Positions 1 through 9,273 are shown, numbered from the stretch's first letter. The stretch: DNA of 64,000 bases from Bacteroidota bacterium (GCA_017303995.1 JAFLBE010000012.1:1-64000), one strand, 5' to 3'. Numbers and translations are program-made. Notes: generated from the letters alone by a model not told the origin.

Positions 1-52
1 AAAGGGGCAGAAATGTTTGATTCAGTATATAGTTTTTCAACTAGAGTGTCCA
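1..52 (-). CDS. Possible 5' end of a gene running off the left edge
   Basis: An open frame begins with ATG at 52-50 and reads MDTLVEKLYTESNISAP before leaving the window. It is too short to identify, has no clear Shine-Dalgarno sequence, and could be chance. It is listed only because the first 180 bases hold nothing else resembling a gene. Confidence 0.2.
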
Positions 53-117
53 TAAACTGTTTTCTGCTTTTTCTTAATTTTCAATATTTTCAATGAACAT
101 GCAAATCTAATAGAGTG

Positions 118-150
118 ATCCCGATCCGAAGACTTTCGGGACGGGATCGT
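118..150. repeat. GATCCCG-type imperfect hairpin
   Basis: Imperfect inverted repeat (gatcccgatccgaagac... tttcgggacgggatc) in the gap before the DUF748 gene. It resembles the other GATCCCG/CGGGATC hairpins in this window (21881, 53239, 54156). It may be a remnant of a dispersed palindromic unit; it lacks a T-run and so is not a clear terminator. Confidence 0.4.
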
Positions 151-180
151 ATCGAAGCATTAGTGTTTTTATCAAAATTA

Positions 181-1257
181 TTATTTTGACTTAGCTGATA
201 CTTTTTTAAGTGATTTTATATTGATCTCATTATCAACAATTGGCATTAAAGCATGAACAAAGGCATTTCTCAGCAATTCCCAGACTGCATTGCCAGTGTT
301 AGTTCCCGGATTTTTAAAATTGCCTTCAATCCTGATCTTGGTTGCAAGCTGATCTTTCTTCTGATTCTCGAAAATTTCTGCAACAGTGCCCACAATGGCT
401 TCCCAGGTCAGATGAAAAAAAGTGTCTTTTTTATCTTCGGGACCAACAACATCCAAATCGGTAATTAATGGTTTTACATAACCTTTAAATTTGCCGTTTT
501 TTGCTGCCATTTCAGTGTACATGCCAAAGGTTCCTTTGTTCACATCAAAATTTCCATAGGCTTTTAAAAAGTTGTTTAACAACTTCAGTTCGGTACCTTT
601 GACCTCAGCATTCAAGTCAAACGCCGCCTGATTTGACATAGGGTTCATTTTCATGTTGAAAGTCAGGGTTCCTTTGTAAACAGAACCGGTTGCAGTAACG
701 GTTGCCGGCAGTTCAACTTTTTCATTGGTTACATTGGTAAGATTGAGAGCAAGCAGGTTTAGATTCTTTAAAACAAGGTCAAACCTGGGAGTTGTGGTAT
801 TATCGGCATAGTGGATGTCGCCATTGTTTATTTGAAACCGGTTTACCTTTAACGGCATGAAGTCATCAAACAAAACCTTGAAAAAACTGGAATCTTTTTG
901 GAGATCCTCAAGCTCAACTTTGTTTTTAGTAAAAATGAGGACGGGGGATTTTAAAACTATTTCGGCTACAATTGAACCTTTAAAGAGCGCACTCCATTCA
1001 ACCGACACATCAATTTTTTCTGAGTTGAAAAATTTGGTTTCCTTTTTTAAAACAGTATCAATTTTATCCATATGCATGGATTTGATAATGTAAGCACCCC
1101 GGTAGAGTGACAAATCGATGTCTTCAATGTGTCCGTAATACCCCTTCATTTCTCCAAGCGATTTATTTGCATAATGTAACAGAACGTAGGGGAGAATGAG
1201 TCTGATTACAACCAGGAGGACTACGATGCTGATGAGGACAATATATTTTTTCTTCAT
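181..1257 (-). CDS. DUF748 / AsmA-like envelope protein
   Basis: 358 residues with one N-terminal membrane anchor (about residues 5-28, after MKKK), then a long, mostly beta-strand periplasmic region. The pattern of short repeated strands and the LKNLNLLALNLTN segment fit DUF748, a relative of AsmA/TamB-type proteins that span or border the periplasm. AsmA-like proteins are linked to lipid transport and outer-membrane assembly; this gene's own role is not shown. It stands alone, with a repeat-containing gap to the M48 peptidase upstream. The family call is fairly sure and the function is inference. Confidence 0.7.
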   Translation of the reverse strand: MKKKYIVLISIVVLLVVIRLILPYVLLHYANKSLGEMKGYYGHIEDIDLSLYRGAYIIKSMHMDKIDTVLKKETKFFNSEKIDVSVEWSALFKGSIVAEIVLKSPVLIFTKNKVELEDLQKDSSFFKVLFDDFMPLKVNRFQINNGDIHYADNTTTPRFDLVLKNLNLLALNLTNVTNEKVELPATVTATGSVYKGTLTFNMKMNPMSNQAAFDLNAEVKGTELKLLNNFLKAYGNFDVNKGTFGMYTEMAAKNGKFKGYVKPLITDLDVVGPEDKKDTFFHLTWEAIVGTVAEIFENQKKDQLATKIRIEGNFKNPGTNTGNAVWELLRNAFVHALMPIVDNEINIKSLKKVSAKSK

Positions 1258-1416
1258 TTTCCGGCCTTTGATTCCTGTTCAGTTTTACCAATCCTGCTTT
1301 TGGAATAGGGTAATATGAACCCTCAAAGGTGCGGTTTCTTCATCAGATTTGTGTTACAGATTTTTCTGGAAATGTTGCATCATTCCCACTTTTTTGGATG
1401 GGATAGTTATGGTGGG

Positions 1417-1448
1417 ATAAAATTATAAAATTATAAAATTATAAAAAT
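1417..1448. repeat. Short tandem repeat, unit ATAAAATT
   Basis: Three perfect copies of the 8-mer ATAAAATT and a fourth degenerate copy, in the gap between the M48 peptidase stop and the DUF748 start. It may mark a slippage-prone AT-rich site upstream of the DUF748 gene. No function is visible. Confidence 0.8.
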
Positions 1449-1479
1449 ATACTAACCTAAATGCAAAATGGATTTTGGG

Positions 1480-3579
1480 TTAGTTTAAGGAATCATGTTG
1501 TGGATGCCATTTACTTAATTCCATAAGTTCTGCCTGATAAGAAAGAACTCTTTTTTTATGAAGAAAAAAGCCCCTTGAATTTAAATGCTGAAAAATATTC
1601 ATGACATAAAATAATAATTCCAGATTAGAATCAATATAAGATTCCTTCATGAAATAATTCAGGTCTTTTTCCAAATAAGTGTTTAGCTTTTGTTTTATTT
1701 CCGGATTGAATTCGACCTGAAATAATTCATCAGCCAGCATATTTTTAATTCTCTCTTTCAAGGTCTTTTCAAGGGGAAGCATATTTTTGAAATTCATTCT
1801 GATTGTTTCAAATGGGGTTGTAATATTTACAAATTGGAGTGACTCATTTAATTGTTTGAATAACTCAAAATTCTGATCATAAAGCTGGTCAAAATTGTAG
1901 AAATCAGAATAAAAATCTTCAATTTTGGATGGAAGGTCTAACCTGCTTTCAATTTGTTTGAAAGTCCAGTAAATAAGGGTATCGTTTTCATGCAACTGCT
2001 GGTTTAGCTCTTTACTCTGCTTTTCTAATTGAGCTAAAAGTTTTTTGCAGTCAGTTATTTTGTATCTGATTCCGTCGTAGTCAAAAGTTTTAATACCCGT
2101 GGTCCCGGTTAATAACTGGTTCATAATTGCTATATCATTTTGCAGTGAAAATACCGAATAGACCAATTCGACCTTCTTTTGTGAGTAAAGTTGTTCAGGG
2201 TCAGAAGTTACTAAATCAGGTGGTATATTTTTAATATCGATATTTAAAGGATTCCAGTTATCGTAATAATCATTGAATACGGGCTCAAATCTATTTTTCT
2301 CAAATTCTTCAATAAAATTGGTTTTAAAAAAATCAGCGCCGGGTAAATTTACTTCTCCATCGAATTTAATTGTTGCGAAAAGTTTTTCTGTTAATTTGGT
2401 TTGTATCTCAATGTGATTTGAAAATAGATTATTTGCACGGATAATTGAACCAGATTCAATTTTAATTCCAAGTCTCTCTAATCTTTGAATTCGTTCTTCC
2501 AGTGTCGGGTGTGAAGACCACTGATCTTTTATGACTAATTTTGATTTATTGTATTTGGTAAAATATTCAGCTGAAACCTGGGGCAAATTATTTATAACCG
2601 GAATTCGGTTTTCGACTGCAATATGTGTTAATACAAACTCCATATCTGAAAAAATGTTTTCAGTCTTTATATTATCCTTTATCCGTGAATCATAAAAGTT
2701 TAAAACCGATTGATAGGCGTGGTCGGACAAATTTAGCCTTAATAGTGAGTTTTTTAAAGGTTCTGAACCTGCAACGTGTGCAGCTATTTCATCAGCATGA
2801 AATTCCATTTCTCTTGAAAGCCCCAGATAGTTCAAATTTACAATTTCATAAAGTTTCCTGCTTAACCATTGAATCCCCACAATAACTTTATTTGCACCTT
2901 GAACAACGATTGAAAAAATCCAACTGAAGTCCGCCCATTCCTGTATTATTTTATCAAATGATTCATTTTCATAAATCATATCAAAAATCATTTTATTGAC
3001 ACCATAAACAAAACTTCCAAGTCTCATGGTACCTTGTGCAAAATGACCGAATTCATGGGAAAGAACAGCCTTTAGTTCCATTTCAGAAACTGAATTAACA
3101 AGCCCCATTCCAATCTGAAGGTTTTTTCCAACGGGATAAAATAAGCTCAATATATTTGAATCATAAAACACTGATGCATTTACGTCTGAGGAAAGATAAA
3201 CCTTTTTTGGAAATTCGGTTCCAACCTGATTAACAATTTCAGAAATTAGTTTAAAAAGGGCCGGTTCGTTCTTTTGTGTTACTTCAACCCAAAGGGATCT
3301 GTCTGATTTGCTGGTTTTAAATAAAAATTTAAAAAGAAATATCAGAATAATGAGGCCAAAACTTGAAATGCCAATTCCAAATACTATGAAAAACAGATTG
3401 TGAATATTGATTATACAATAAACTCCAAGCCAAATGCACAAAATAGTAATCAGACTAGTAACAATTACAATTGCCAGGTAGGCAATGAAAAAAATGAAAA
3501 GTGCAATAATTGCACGGGTTGTCTGGATTTTAAATTCTTTTGAAAGATTGATTTCATTTTTAACCATTTGGAACTTCAC
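1480..3579 (-). CDS. M48-family membrane zinc metallopeptidase
   Basis: 699 residues. Two or three hydrophobic segments (about residues 22-50 and 60-87) anchor the protein. The zinc-binding HEFGH motif lies at residues 175-179, and a downstream REMEFHADEIAAHVAG segment supplies the third-ligand glutamate and the conserved aspartate of the M48 (HtpX/Ste24-like) clan. The C-terminal 350 residues are helical and unrecognised, making the protein much longer than HtpX (about 290). M48 enzymes degrade misfolded membrane or envelope proteins. The second ATG at residue 5 is an alternative start. The peptidase call is sure; its substrate is unknown. Confidence 0.88.
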   Translation of the reverse strand: MKFQMVKNEINLSKEFKIQTTRAIIALFIFFIAYLAIVIVTSLITILCIWLGVYCIINIHNLFFIVFGIGISSFGLIILIFLFKFLFKTSKSDRSLWVEVTQKNEPALFKLISEIVNQVGTEFPKKVYLSSDVNASVFYDSNILSLFYPVGKNLQIGMGLVNSVSEMELKAVLSHEFGHFAQGTMRLGSFVYGVNKMIFDMIYENESFDKIIQEWADFSWIFSIVVQGANKVIVGIQWLSRKLYEIVNLNYLGLSREMEFHADEIAAHVAGSEPLKNSLLRLNLSDHAYQSVLNFYDSRIKDNIKTENIFSDMEFVLTHIAVENRIPVINNLPQVSAEYFTKYNKSKLVIKDQWSSHPTLEERIQRLERLGIKIESGSIIRANNLFSNHIEIQTKLTEKLFATIKFDGEVNLPGADFFKTNFIEEFEKNRFEPVFNDYYDNWNPLNIDIKNIPPDLVTSDPEQLYSQKKVELVYSVFSLQNDIAIMNQLLTGTTGIKTFDYDGIRYKITDCKKLLAQLEKQSKELNQQLHENDTLIYWTFKQIESRLDLPSKIEDFYSDFYNFDQLYDQNFELFKQLNESLQFVNITTPFETIRMNFKNMLPLEKTLKERIKNMLADELFQVEFNPEIKQKLNTYLEKDLNYFMKESYIDSNLELLFYVMNIFQHLNSRGFFLHKKRVLSYQAELMELSKWHPQHDSLN

Positions 3580-3698
3580 GTAATATTTGGTACGAAATAA
3601 AATAATAATAAGAAAATAGTCACTTCACTGCAATAAAATATTAGAAAAAACAAATAATGCTTAATTGAATTGCAACTTTTCTTCTGTTTATTAGATCT

Positions 3699-4304
3699 CT
3701 AAACCCTGTTCCGTTTCCTTAAATAATAATGCCAGAGATAGTAAGTTGCCAGTGAACGTAGTGGTTTCCAGTTTTCTGATAAGGTGAGAATTTCTTCTTT
3801 GGTTTGTGCCGGCGTTAGTGCCCTGATGGTATTGATAACGGCAATATCACCAGCCGGAAATATATCTTTTGCCTGAAGACAAAACAAGAGGTAAATATCA
3901 GTTGTCCAGTCACCGATACCTTTTATTCGGGTAAGTTCTTTTCTGATTTCAGCATCAGCCATATTTCCAAAGGAATCAAAGCTGAGATTTCCATACAAAA
4001 TAGCGTCAGAAAGTTCACGAAGATAGGTTGCCTTCTGTCTGCTGATCTGACAGGTTCGCATTTCTTCATCGGTTAACTTAAGAATTTCTGACGGAGTGAA
4101 TTCCTTCAGGAAGGAATTCAGTTTGAGGAAATGGGCATTGGCAGATGCCAGGCTGACCTGCTGTTCCAGTATGATTTTCGACAGGGAAATAAAACCAGGC
4201 GGTCGTGTCCAGTTTGGGGGTGAACCGTATTGGTCATAAATCCTGGAAAATAGTGGATCAAGTTCAAAAAGCCGGTCTGAATCCGATTGGTTAACAATTG
4301 ACAT
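3699..4304 (-). CDS. DNA-3-methyladenine glycosylase II-like (HhH-GPD)
   Basis: About 201 residues. A helix-hairpin-helix followed by a Gly/Pro-rich loop and catalytic aspartate (TRIKGIGDWTTDIYL then FPAGDIAV) is the HhH-GPD signature of AlkA-type glycosylases, which excise alkylated purines in base-excision repair. The last residues lack the four-cysteine iron-sulfur cluster of endonuclease III, favouring an AlkA-like enzyme. I chose ATG 4304, three bases after the kinase stop. A TTG at 4310 would overlap that stop. The tight spacing suggests co-transcription with the sensor kinase upstream. Confidence 0.85.
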   Translation of the reverse strand: MSIVNQSDSDRLFELDPLFSRIYDQYGSPPNWTRPPGFISLSKIILEQQVSLASANAHFLKLNSFLKEFTPSEILKLTDEEMRTCQISRQKATYLRELSDAILYGNLSFDSFGNMADAEIRKELTRIKGIGDWTTDIYLLFCLQAKDIFPAGDIAVINTIRALTPAQTKEEILTLSENWKPLRSLATYYLWHYYLRKRNRV

Positions 4305-4306
4305 GT

Positions 4307-6505
4307 TCAACGAATAGGAATCGTGAAATAAAATGAAGATCCATTATCAGGTTCACTTGTCACCCGGATTGTGCCGCCATGTTTTTCAACAAATTCCTTG
4401 CAAAGCAACAAACCGAGTCCGGTACTGGCTTCACCTTCTGTACCTTTTCGCCCGGTTTTTGCTGTTAAACTGAATAAATTATCAATCAAATCCTGACTCA
4501 TTCCGATACCGGAATCAGAAATACAGAATTCAATTTTTGTTTGCGGATGTTCGGTTGCTGTAACACTTACTTTTCCACCCGGAGGTGTAAATTTAATGGC
4601 ATTTGAAATCAGGTTTCTGAGGATAGTCATCAGACTGTTTTCGTCTGCATAAATGATAAGATTTTCAGGATGAGAAACAGTAATTCCTATTTTTTTTGCG
4701 GAAGCTGCTTCTTTTACTGATCCCAGACTTCTTTCAATAAGATGAGAGACCAGATGATTTTCAGGTGCGAAGGGAATAAGACCCTGCTGCATTCTTGCCC
4801 AATCAAGCAAATCTTCAAGCAATTTGTAAAGCGTTTCAGCAGAATGGTTGAGACTGACTGCATAATCCTGAATTTCTTCAGTTGTTAGGTGAGGAAGTTC
4901 TTTAGCCAGTAGATGAGTCAATCCTAAAAATCCGTTGAATGGATTCCGAAGGTCATGTGAAATGATTGAGAAAAACTTGTCTTTTTCGGCATTCAGTTTT
5001 TGAAGTTCTTCGTTTTTTAAACTGATTTCAGTTTCAGCTTTTTTCCGTTCAGTAATGTCTTCCTTTACAGCCAGAAAGTGTGAAATGGTTCCGTTTTCAT
5101 CTTTGACCGGTGAAATAATGGCCGATTCCCAGTAAAGCTCACCATTTTTTCTTCGGTTCTGAAAAACACCCTGCCAGTTTTTGCCAGAAAGAATAGTTTC
5201 CCAGAGTGATTTATAATCATCCTTAGATTTATTTCCCGATTTGAAAATCCTTGAGTTTTGTCCGATGGCCTCTTCAATTGAATAACCTGTTGTTTCAGTA
5301 AATTTTGGATTTGCAAATTCAATATTTCCATTCATATCGGTTATAACAGTTGTGACCGGACTTTGCTCGATTGCCAGGGATAGTGTTCTTAATTTATCAA
5401 GTGCCAACCGTTTTTCATTTTCGGCCTGTTCACGGTTTTGTATTTCTTTTTTCAGTTTTATAGAAGTGACGTAAAAAAACCAGGCAGCTGAACCCACAAC
5501 CAAAAGAATTCCAGAAAAAATAAGAATCAGGTTCCAGGGAATTTTGGATTCGGGGGTTTTATAATCAGCATACAGCAAACCATAAACAGAGAATTCTGGG
5601 TCAAGCATTTTTACTTTTTTGTAGGTTTCTGCAATTGAGGCAATTCTTCCCGGATTGGTATACCCAATTTCGACAACATTACTCATAATCAGGTTTTTGG
5701 TTCTTATTGCTTCGTAAAGAAGGTGTGCTTTGCTATGACGTTGACTGTATTTTTCATAAATGAGGTCAATTATTTCTTCGGGATGTTCCATTGCAAACGT
5801 CCAACCTTTGAGTGAAGCTTCCCGAAAGCGTGAAACAAGATCTGGGTTATTTCTCATCAGTGAATCGGTGGTGAAAAGTCCGTCACCATAAAAATCAATT
5901 CCACCCATTACAGGTGAAATAATGGTGTAAGGAATTTTAAGTTCAATTAAAGCAAAGGGTTCATCAGTTGAATAGGCTGAAATGGCATCAACCTCACCCC
6001 TGATCAGTTTATTCACGTCAAATTCGTGATTATCAAGAATACATTTTTCAAGCGGAACCCCTTCATCACTCATGTAAGCGATTATGTCTGCCGTGTTGGG
6101 TTCAAGCGCAATTCGTTTTCCGGGCAGATCCTGAATATGGTTTATTCCCGATTTTTGGGAAGCAAGAAGAATGAGAGGTGAGTGCTGAAAAATGGTGGCA
6201 AGTACAACCGGTTGATGACCTTTGGCCTTCATCATCAGAATATCAGATGTACAAACACCGAATTCAGCTTTTCCATTAAAAACGGCTTCATTTGAGTTTT
6301 GACCTTCAACTGCTTCTACTAATTTAACTTCGAGCCCGGCATCTTCATAAAAGCCTTTTTCAATGGCAGCATAATAACCGGCAAATTGAAACTGATGTTT
6401 CCATTTCAATTGAAGGGTAACTGGTGTAAGTTCCTGAGTTTTTCCAGTGGAAGGAATCAGTTGTAACAAAAGTAAAAAAAGAAGCAACCGCAGGAGTGAA
6501 ATCAT
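4307..6505 (-). CDS. Sensor histidine kinase with Thi5/NMT1-like periplasmic binding domain
   Basis: 732 residues. A signal peptide (to about residue 24) is followed by an NMT1/THI5-SsuA-type solute-binding domain of about 280 residues, beginning LKWKHQFQFAGYYAAIEKG. Then come a transmembrane helix near residue 325, a coiled linker, a PAS domain with PAC (IEQSPVTTVITDMNGNIEF to ITERKKAE), a HisKA box (FSIISHDLRNPFNGF) and a HATPase domain (NLISNAIKF, GIGMS, GLGLLL). Thi5-like domains bind pyrimidine (HMP) or small amine-like ligands, so the kinase may sense such a compound; this is inference. No response regulator is adjacent; the next gene encodes an AlkA-like glycosylase. Confidence 0.88.
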   Translation of the reverse strand: MISLLRLLLFLLLLQLIPSTGKTQELTPVTLQLKWKHQFQFAGYYAAIEKGFYEDAGLEVKLVEAVEGQNSNEAVFNGKAEFGVCTSDILMMKAKGHQPVVLATIFQHSPLILLASQKSGINHIQDLPGKRIALEPNTADIIAYMSDEGVPLEKCILDNHEFDVNKLIRGEVDAISAYSTDEPFALIELKIPYTIISPVMGGIDFYGDGLFTTDSLMRNNPDLVSRFREASLKGWTFAMEHPEEIIDLIYEKYSQRHSKAHLLYEAIRTKNLIMSNVVEIGYTNPGRIASIAETYKKVKMLDPEFSVYGLLYADYKTPESKIPWNLILIFSGILLVVGSAAWFFYVTSIKLKKEIQNREQAENEKRLALDKLRTLSLAIEQSPVTTVITDMNGNIEFANPKFTETTGYSIEEAIGQNSRIFKSGNKSKDDYKSLWETILSGKNWQGVFQNRRKNGELYWESAIISPVKDENGTISHFLAVKEDITERKKAETEISLKNEELQKLNAEKDKFFSIISHDLRNPFNGFLGLTHLLAKELPHLTTEEIQDYAVSLNHSAETLYKLLEDLLDWARMQQGLIPFAPENHLVSHLIERSLGSVKEAASAKKIGITVSHPENLIIYADENSLMTILRNLISNAIKFTPPGGKVSVTATEHPQTKIEFCISDSGIGMSQDLIDNLFSLTAKTGRKGTEGEASTGLGLLLCKEFVEKHGGTIRVTSEPDNGSSFYFTIPIR

Positions 6506-6600
6506 AATTTAATAGGTAAGTGGGTAAGTCAGATTGTTGGCAAAACCACCAATTGGATTTAATTTTTTTTGGGTAAACTTCCCATGTCTAAGCTGTTGCG

Positions 6601-6630
6601 CTGTCATTCCTGCGAAGGCAGGAATGACAG
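6601..6630. repeat. Perfect hairpin CTGTCATTCCTGC/GCAGGAATGACAG
   Basis: A 13-bp perfect inverted repeat around a GAAG loop, between the deaminase stop and the kinase start. It is a variant of the GTCATTCCCGC-GAAG-GCGGGAAT hairpin family seen at 11964, 12407, 15841 and 15892. It could stop transcription, but the lack of a T-run and the family resemblance favour a dispersed palindromic unit. Confidence 0.85.
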
Positions 6631-6644
6631 GTTGTGGTTTTCCA

Positions 6645-7088
6645 CTATTGACTATCCACTTCGCCGATATCCTCAAACCAGACATCCGGTCTTTTTGCTA
6701 TGAATTCATTCATCATATCAACACATTCCTGCAGATTAAGGTCGGTAACTTCAACCCCGTGCTGCTGCATAAATTCTTTAGCACCGGGGAAAGTTCTTGA
6801 TTCACCCACAACCACTTTAGGGATTTTAAACTGGACGATTGTTCCGGCACACATGTAACAGGGCATGAGCGTAGAATAAATAACAGTATCTCTAAAAGAG
6901 CCAATCCGACCTGCATTGTTCAGACAATCCATTTCACCATGAAGAATTGGGTTGTTTTCCTGAACCCGCTTATTATGTCCTTTTGCAATCAGTTTGCCTG
7001 ATTTAACCAAAGCTGAACCGATAGGAATTCCACCCTCGTTCAGACTTTTTCTCGCCTGATTGACTGCTTCCTGCATGAATTCATCCAT
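6645..7088 (-). CDS. Yeast-type cytosine deaminase (nucleoside/base deaminase family)
   Basis: 147 residues from ATG 7088, chosen because AGAGG lies 6 bases upstream and the family starts there; the longer frame back to 7178 adds an unconserved tail. The zinc site is complete: H50-x-E52 (LHGEMD) and C77/C80 (MPCYMCAG). The rest follows fungal cytosine deaminase closely, including the KIPKVVVGE strand and the C-terminal RPDVWFEDIGE that closes the pyrimidine pocket in the yeast enzyme. It probably hydrolyses cytosine to uracil for pyrimidine salvage. The cytidine/guanine deaminase relatives lack this C-terminus. It follows the glycosidase gene on the same strand. Confidence 0.85.
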   Translation of the reverse strand: MDEFMQEAVNQARKSLNEGGIPIGSALVKSGKLIAKGHNKRVQENNPILHGEMDCLNNAGRIGSFRDTVIYSTLMPCYMCAGTIVQFKIPKVVVGESRTFPGAKEFMQQHGVEVTDLNLQECVDMMNEFIAKRPDVWFEDIGEVDSQ

Positions 7089-7182
7089 AACATGCCTCTG
7101 TATAAAAAAGGTTTTTTTATTGTCCTTTGATAAGTTAACGTTATTCGATTCATGATTCAACCAAAAAGGAAAAAGCAAGTAC

Positions 7183-9006
7183 TTATATTTTTATCCTGCT
7201 TTCTTTGTCTGTGATAGCTAAGATTACTGTTTTTCCACCGGAACTAAGATTTAGGGTAAAAGGTTTTTCACAGGTCACCATCACTTCTGATTTTGAACCT
7301 GATTTTTCAAAAAGAAGAGACACGACCTGATCTTTCAATCGGATATTTTTTAAACCGTGCCGGTCTGATCTTTTAATCGTCCAGGTTATCGTGTTCTCCT
7401 TGCCTGAAATATCGAAACCCAGAACATTTTCAATCAGCAGGGAAATGGGAGCAAGGCCCGTCCATCCAACAAAATCCTGCCGGGAATAAAAGGTGTTGTC
7501 CCATCGGGTTGCAGGTTCATTCAATTCTGAAGAATAACATTCCCAAAGGGTTTTGTACTCATCAGCATAACGTTCATCAAATGCGATTTTCTCTGGATCG
7601 GGTTTGAAATTCTGGTAAATACCTGAAACGTTTTCGAGAAAATTCCGGGAGATGGAATCTGCAATATTGGATTCTGAAACCGATTCAAGTCCTTTGATCA
7701 CCATATAATTGGTCGGCGCCCAGACACTTCCAAGCCAGTAATGTCCTTTTGGGTCATATTCTGGCTGGTTGGCAGCAAGTGTCGGAACAAGGTTTGGCCG
7801 CCAGAATTCAGCCGGATTTTTCAGATGCGCAAGAAATGATGCTTTTCTTTCTGGCGGACAAACTCCGGCCAGCAAGGTCCAGAAAGCACCAATGTGCATA
7901 GTCGTACTTAATTTCCCTGATTCGGTGAGGTCATAGTAGAATCCGGATTTTTTATCCCAGAGATGGGCATTTATGGACTGATTGATTTCTGCTGCTTTTG
8001 CCTGGTAAGTTGCTTTGGTTTTGTCATCATTGATGACGGATGCCATTTTCGAAATACAGGTAGCAGCAAGAACCTGTTGTGCAGAATAATCGATCCATCC
8101 AGCTTTCCCGACGTTTTTTCTGGGCGTATTATCCATCCCGCTGCCCAATTCCGATGTGTAAAAAAGTCCTTTTCCTTTTTCGGTCCGGCAGTTTTTTTCC
8201 GTCCACTCAAAATAATGGGTCAAAACCGGTAAAACTCTTTTTAACCGTGAGGCATCACCGCTGATTTCGTAATACCGCCATTCCACCCAAGCGAAAAGAG
8301 GCGGATTCACCATCGGTTCATCTACAGAAGGTTCGTTGGCTAATTTGCCCGTCGTTTCCCAATAAACCCGTTGGATGTAACCATCCGGGCGTTGTTTGTT
8401 GTAGAAATTATCAAGCGACGCCATTACCGGAAAAGCATCCCGACCGTAAATCCCAAAACTGGTGATGAAGCAAATATCCCACTGGTAAATCAGCTCATTG
8501 AAACCTTCATCCATATAAGCAGGTTCAAATCCATTTTCCGGCGTTCCGTGCTGGATTTTATTCCACGCCAGTTCCCAAGCTTTGTAATAAAGGGCAACAT
8601 ATTCCGGATGAGAGTCAATAACCGGTTCGGGAAGAAGAGAAACCGGCAGTGGTTTCGAATACTTTTTTCTTTGCGGAACGGGTGGATTTCCAACTTTGAT
8701 GATCGAATTAAATCCGTCACCACCGTCATTTATTTTCCAGTCGTTTGCCGGATCGGCAATCCATTTTCCGTCAACAACCAGTTTGTATTGATAATAATTC
8801 GGAATCAGTTCAATGGTAATTGACCACAAACCATTTTCTTGTGGTTGAAAAGGGTGGGCTGACGCTGACCAATTGTTAAAACTTCCGGCAATGGAAACTG
8901 TTTTTGCTGATTTTGACTGGTAAGAAAAAGTTTGGGGTACTGTTTGAGCGGAAAGGGAAGACAGGGAAAACAAAATTCCAATTACAAGAAAAGAAAAGAT
9001 TTTCAC
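7183..9006 (-). CDS. Secreted MGH1-like/trehalase-family glycoside hydrolase with CBM48-like domain
   Basis: 607 residues from GTG 9006, preferred over the ATG at 9063 because GGAG precedes it by 6 bases and a clean signal peptide (ending LSLSAQ) follows directly. Residues about 25-105 form a CBM48/glycogen-binding E-set domain (SIAGSFNNWS, YYQYKLVVDGKW). The remainder is an (alpha/alpha)6 barrel of the GH63/GH37-like, MGH1-like type (QWDICFITSFGIYGRDAF, WVEWRYYEISGD, SELNEPATRWDNTFYSRQDF, GWTGLAPISL). Such enzymes cleave alpha-glucosides or mannosylglycerate. The substrate here is unknown, though the CBM suggests alpha-glucan. Export to the periplasm or beyond is likely. Confidence 0.82.
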   Translation of the reverse strand: MKIFSFLVIGILFSLSSLSAQTVPQTFSYQSKSAKTVSIAGSFNNWSASAHPFQPQENGLWSITIELIPNYYQYKLVVDGKWIADPANDWKINDGGDGFNSIIKVGNPPVPQRKKYSKPLPVSLLPEPVIDSHPEYVALYYKAWELAWNKIQHGTPENGFEPAYMDEGFNELIYQWDICFITSFGIYGRDAFPVMASLDNFYNKQRPDGYIQRVYWETTGKLANEPSVDEPMVNPPLFAWVEWRYYEISGDASRLKRVLPVLTHYFEWTEKNCRTEKGKGLFYTSELGSGMDNTPRKNVGKAGWIDYSAQQVLAATCISKMASVINDDKTKATYQAKAAEINQSINAHLWDKKSGFYYDLTESGKLSTTMHIGAFWTLLAGVCPPERKASFLAHLKNPAEFWRPNLVPTLAANQPEYDPKGHYWLGSVWAPTNYMVIKGLESVSESNIADSISRNFLENVSGIYQNFKPDPEKIAFDERYADEYKTLWECYSSELNEPATRWDNTFYSRQDFVGWTGLAPISLLIENVLGFDISGKENTITWTIKRSDRHGLKNIRLKDQVVSLLFEKSGSKSEVMVTCEKPFTLNLSSGGKTVILAITDKESRIKI

Positions 9007-9244
9007 GACAAACTCCGGATAGTTATTGGCAGACGGGAATCTTCTTCCGTCTACTCTATCCAAATGTCATAAAACCGGAGAAATATTAAAATTGGAATGC
9101 AGATGATTTTTAGTTAGGTGTGAAAAAGGGAAGAAACCGCGTTAAACGCAAAGACGCCAGTTAAATCTTTGGGTTCGCTAAACGGGGGGACTTTTTCAAG
9201 TATTTTGCAGAGACCAAACGTTTTTTAAAATTTACAAATTGTTC
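9007..9244. other. Intergenic DNA before repeat copy A
   Basis: No gene is visible. It holds the leader of the glycosidase gene and low-complexity A-rich sequence, then runs into the palindrome at 9246 and repeat copy A. Confidence 0.5.
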
Positions 9245-9245
9245 G

Positions 9246-9273
9246 GTAGAGCCACGATGCATCGTGGCTCTAC
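9246..9273. repeat. 28-bp perfect palindrome (GTAGAGCC...GGCTCTAC)
   Basis: A fully self-complementary 28-mer whose arms are GTAGAGCCACGATG and its complement. It marks the left edge of repeat copy A. A sister palindrome with the same GAGnC outline but a different core (GAGACGTTGCATGCAACGTCTC) lies at 21968-21989 inside repeat copy C. Confidence 0.9.

Noticed and set aside
6601-6630. Hairpin at 6601 as an intrinsic terminator
   Set aside because: No T-run follows on either strand, and the same hairpin family occurs in contexts that are not gene ends.
8371-8823. 150-codon frame antisense to the glycosidase
   Set aside because: Lies wholly over conserved glycosidase sequence and shows no domain.
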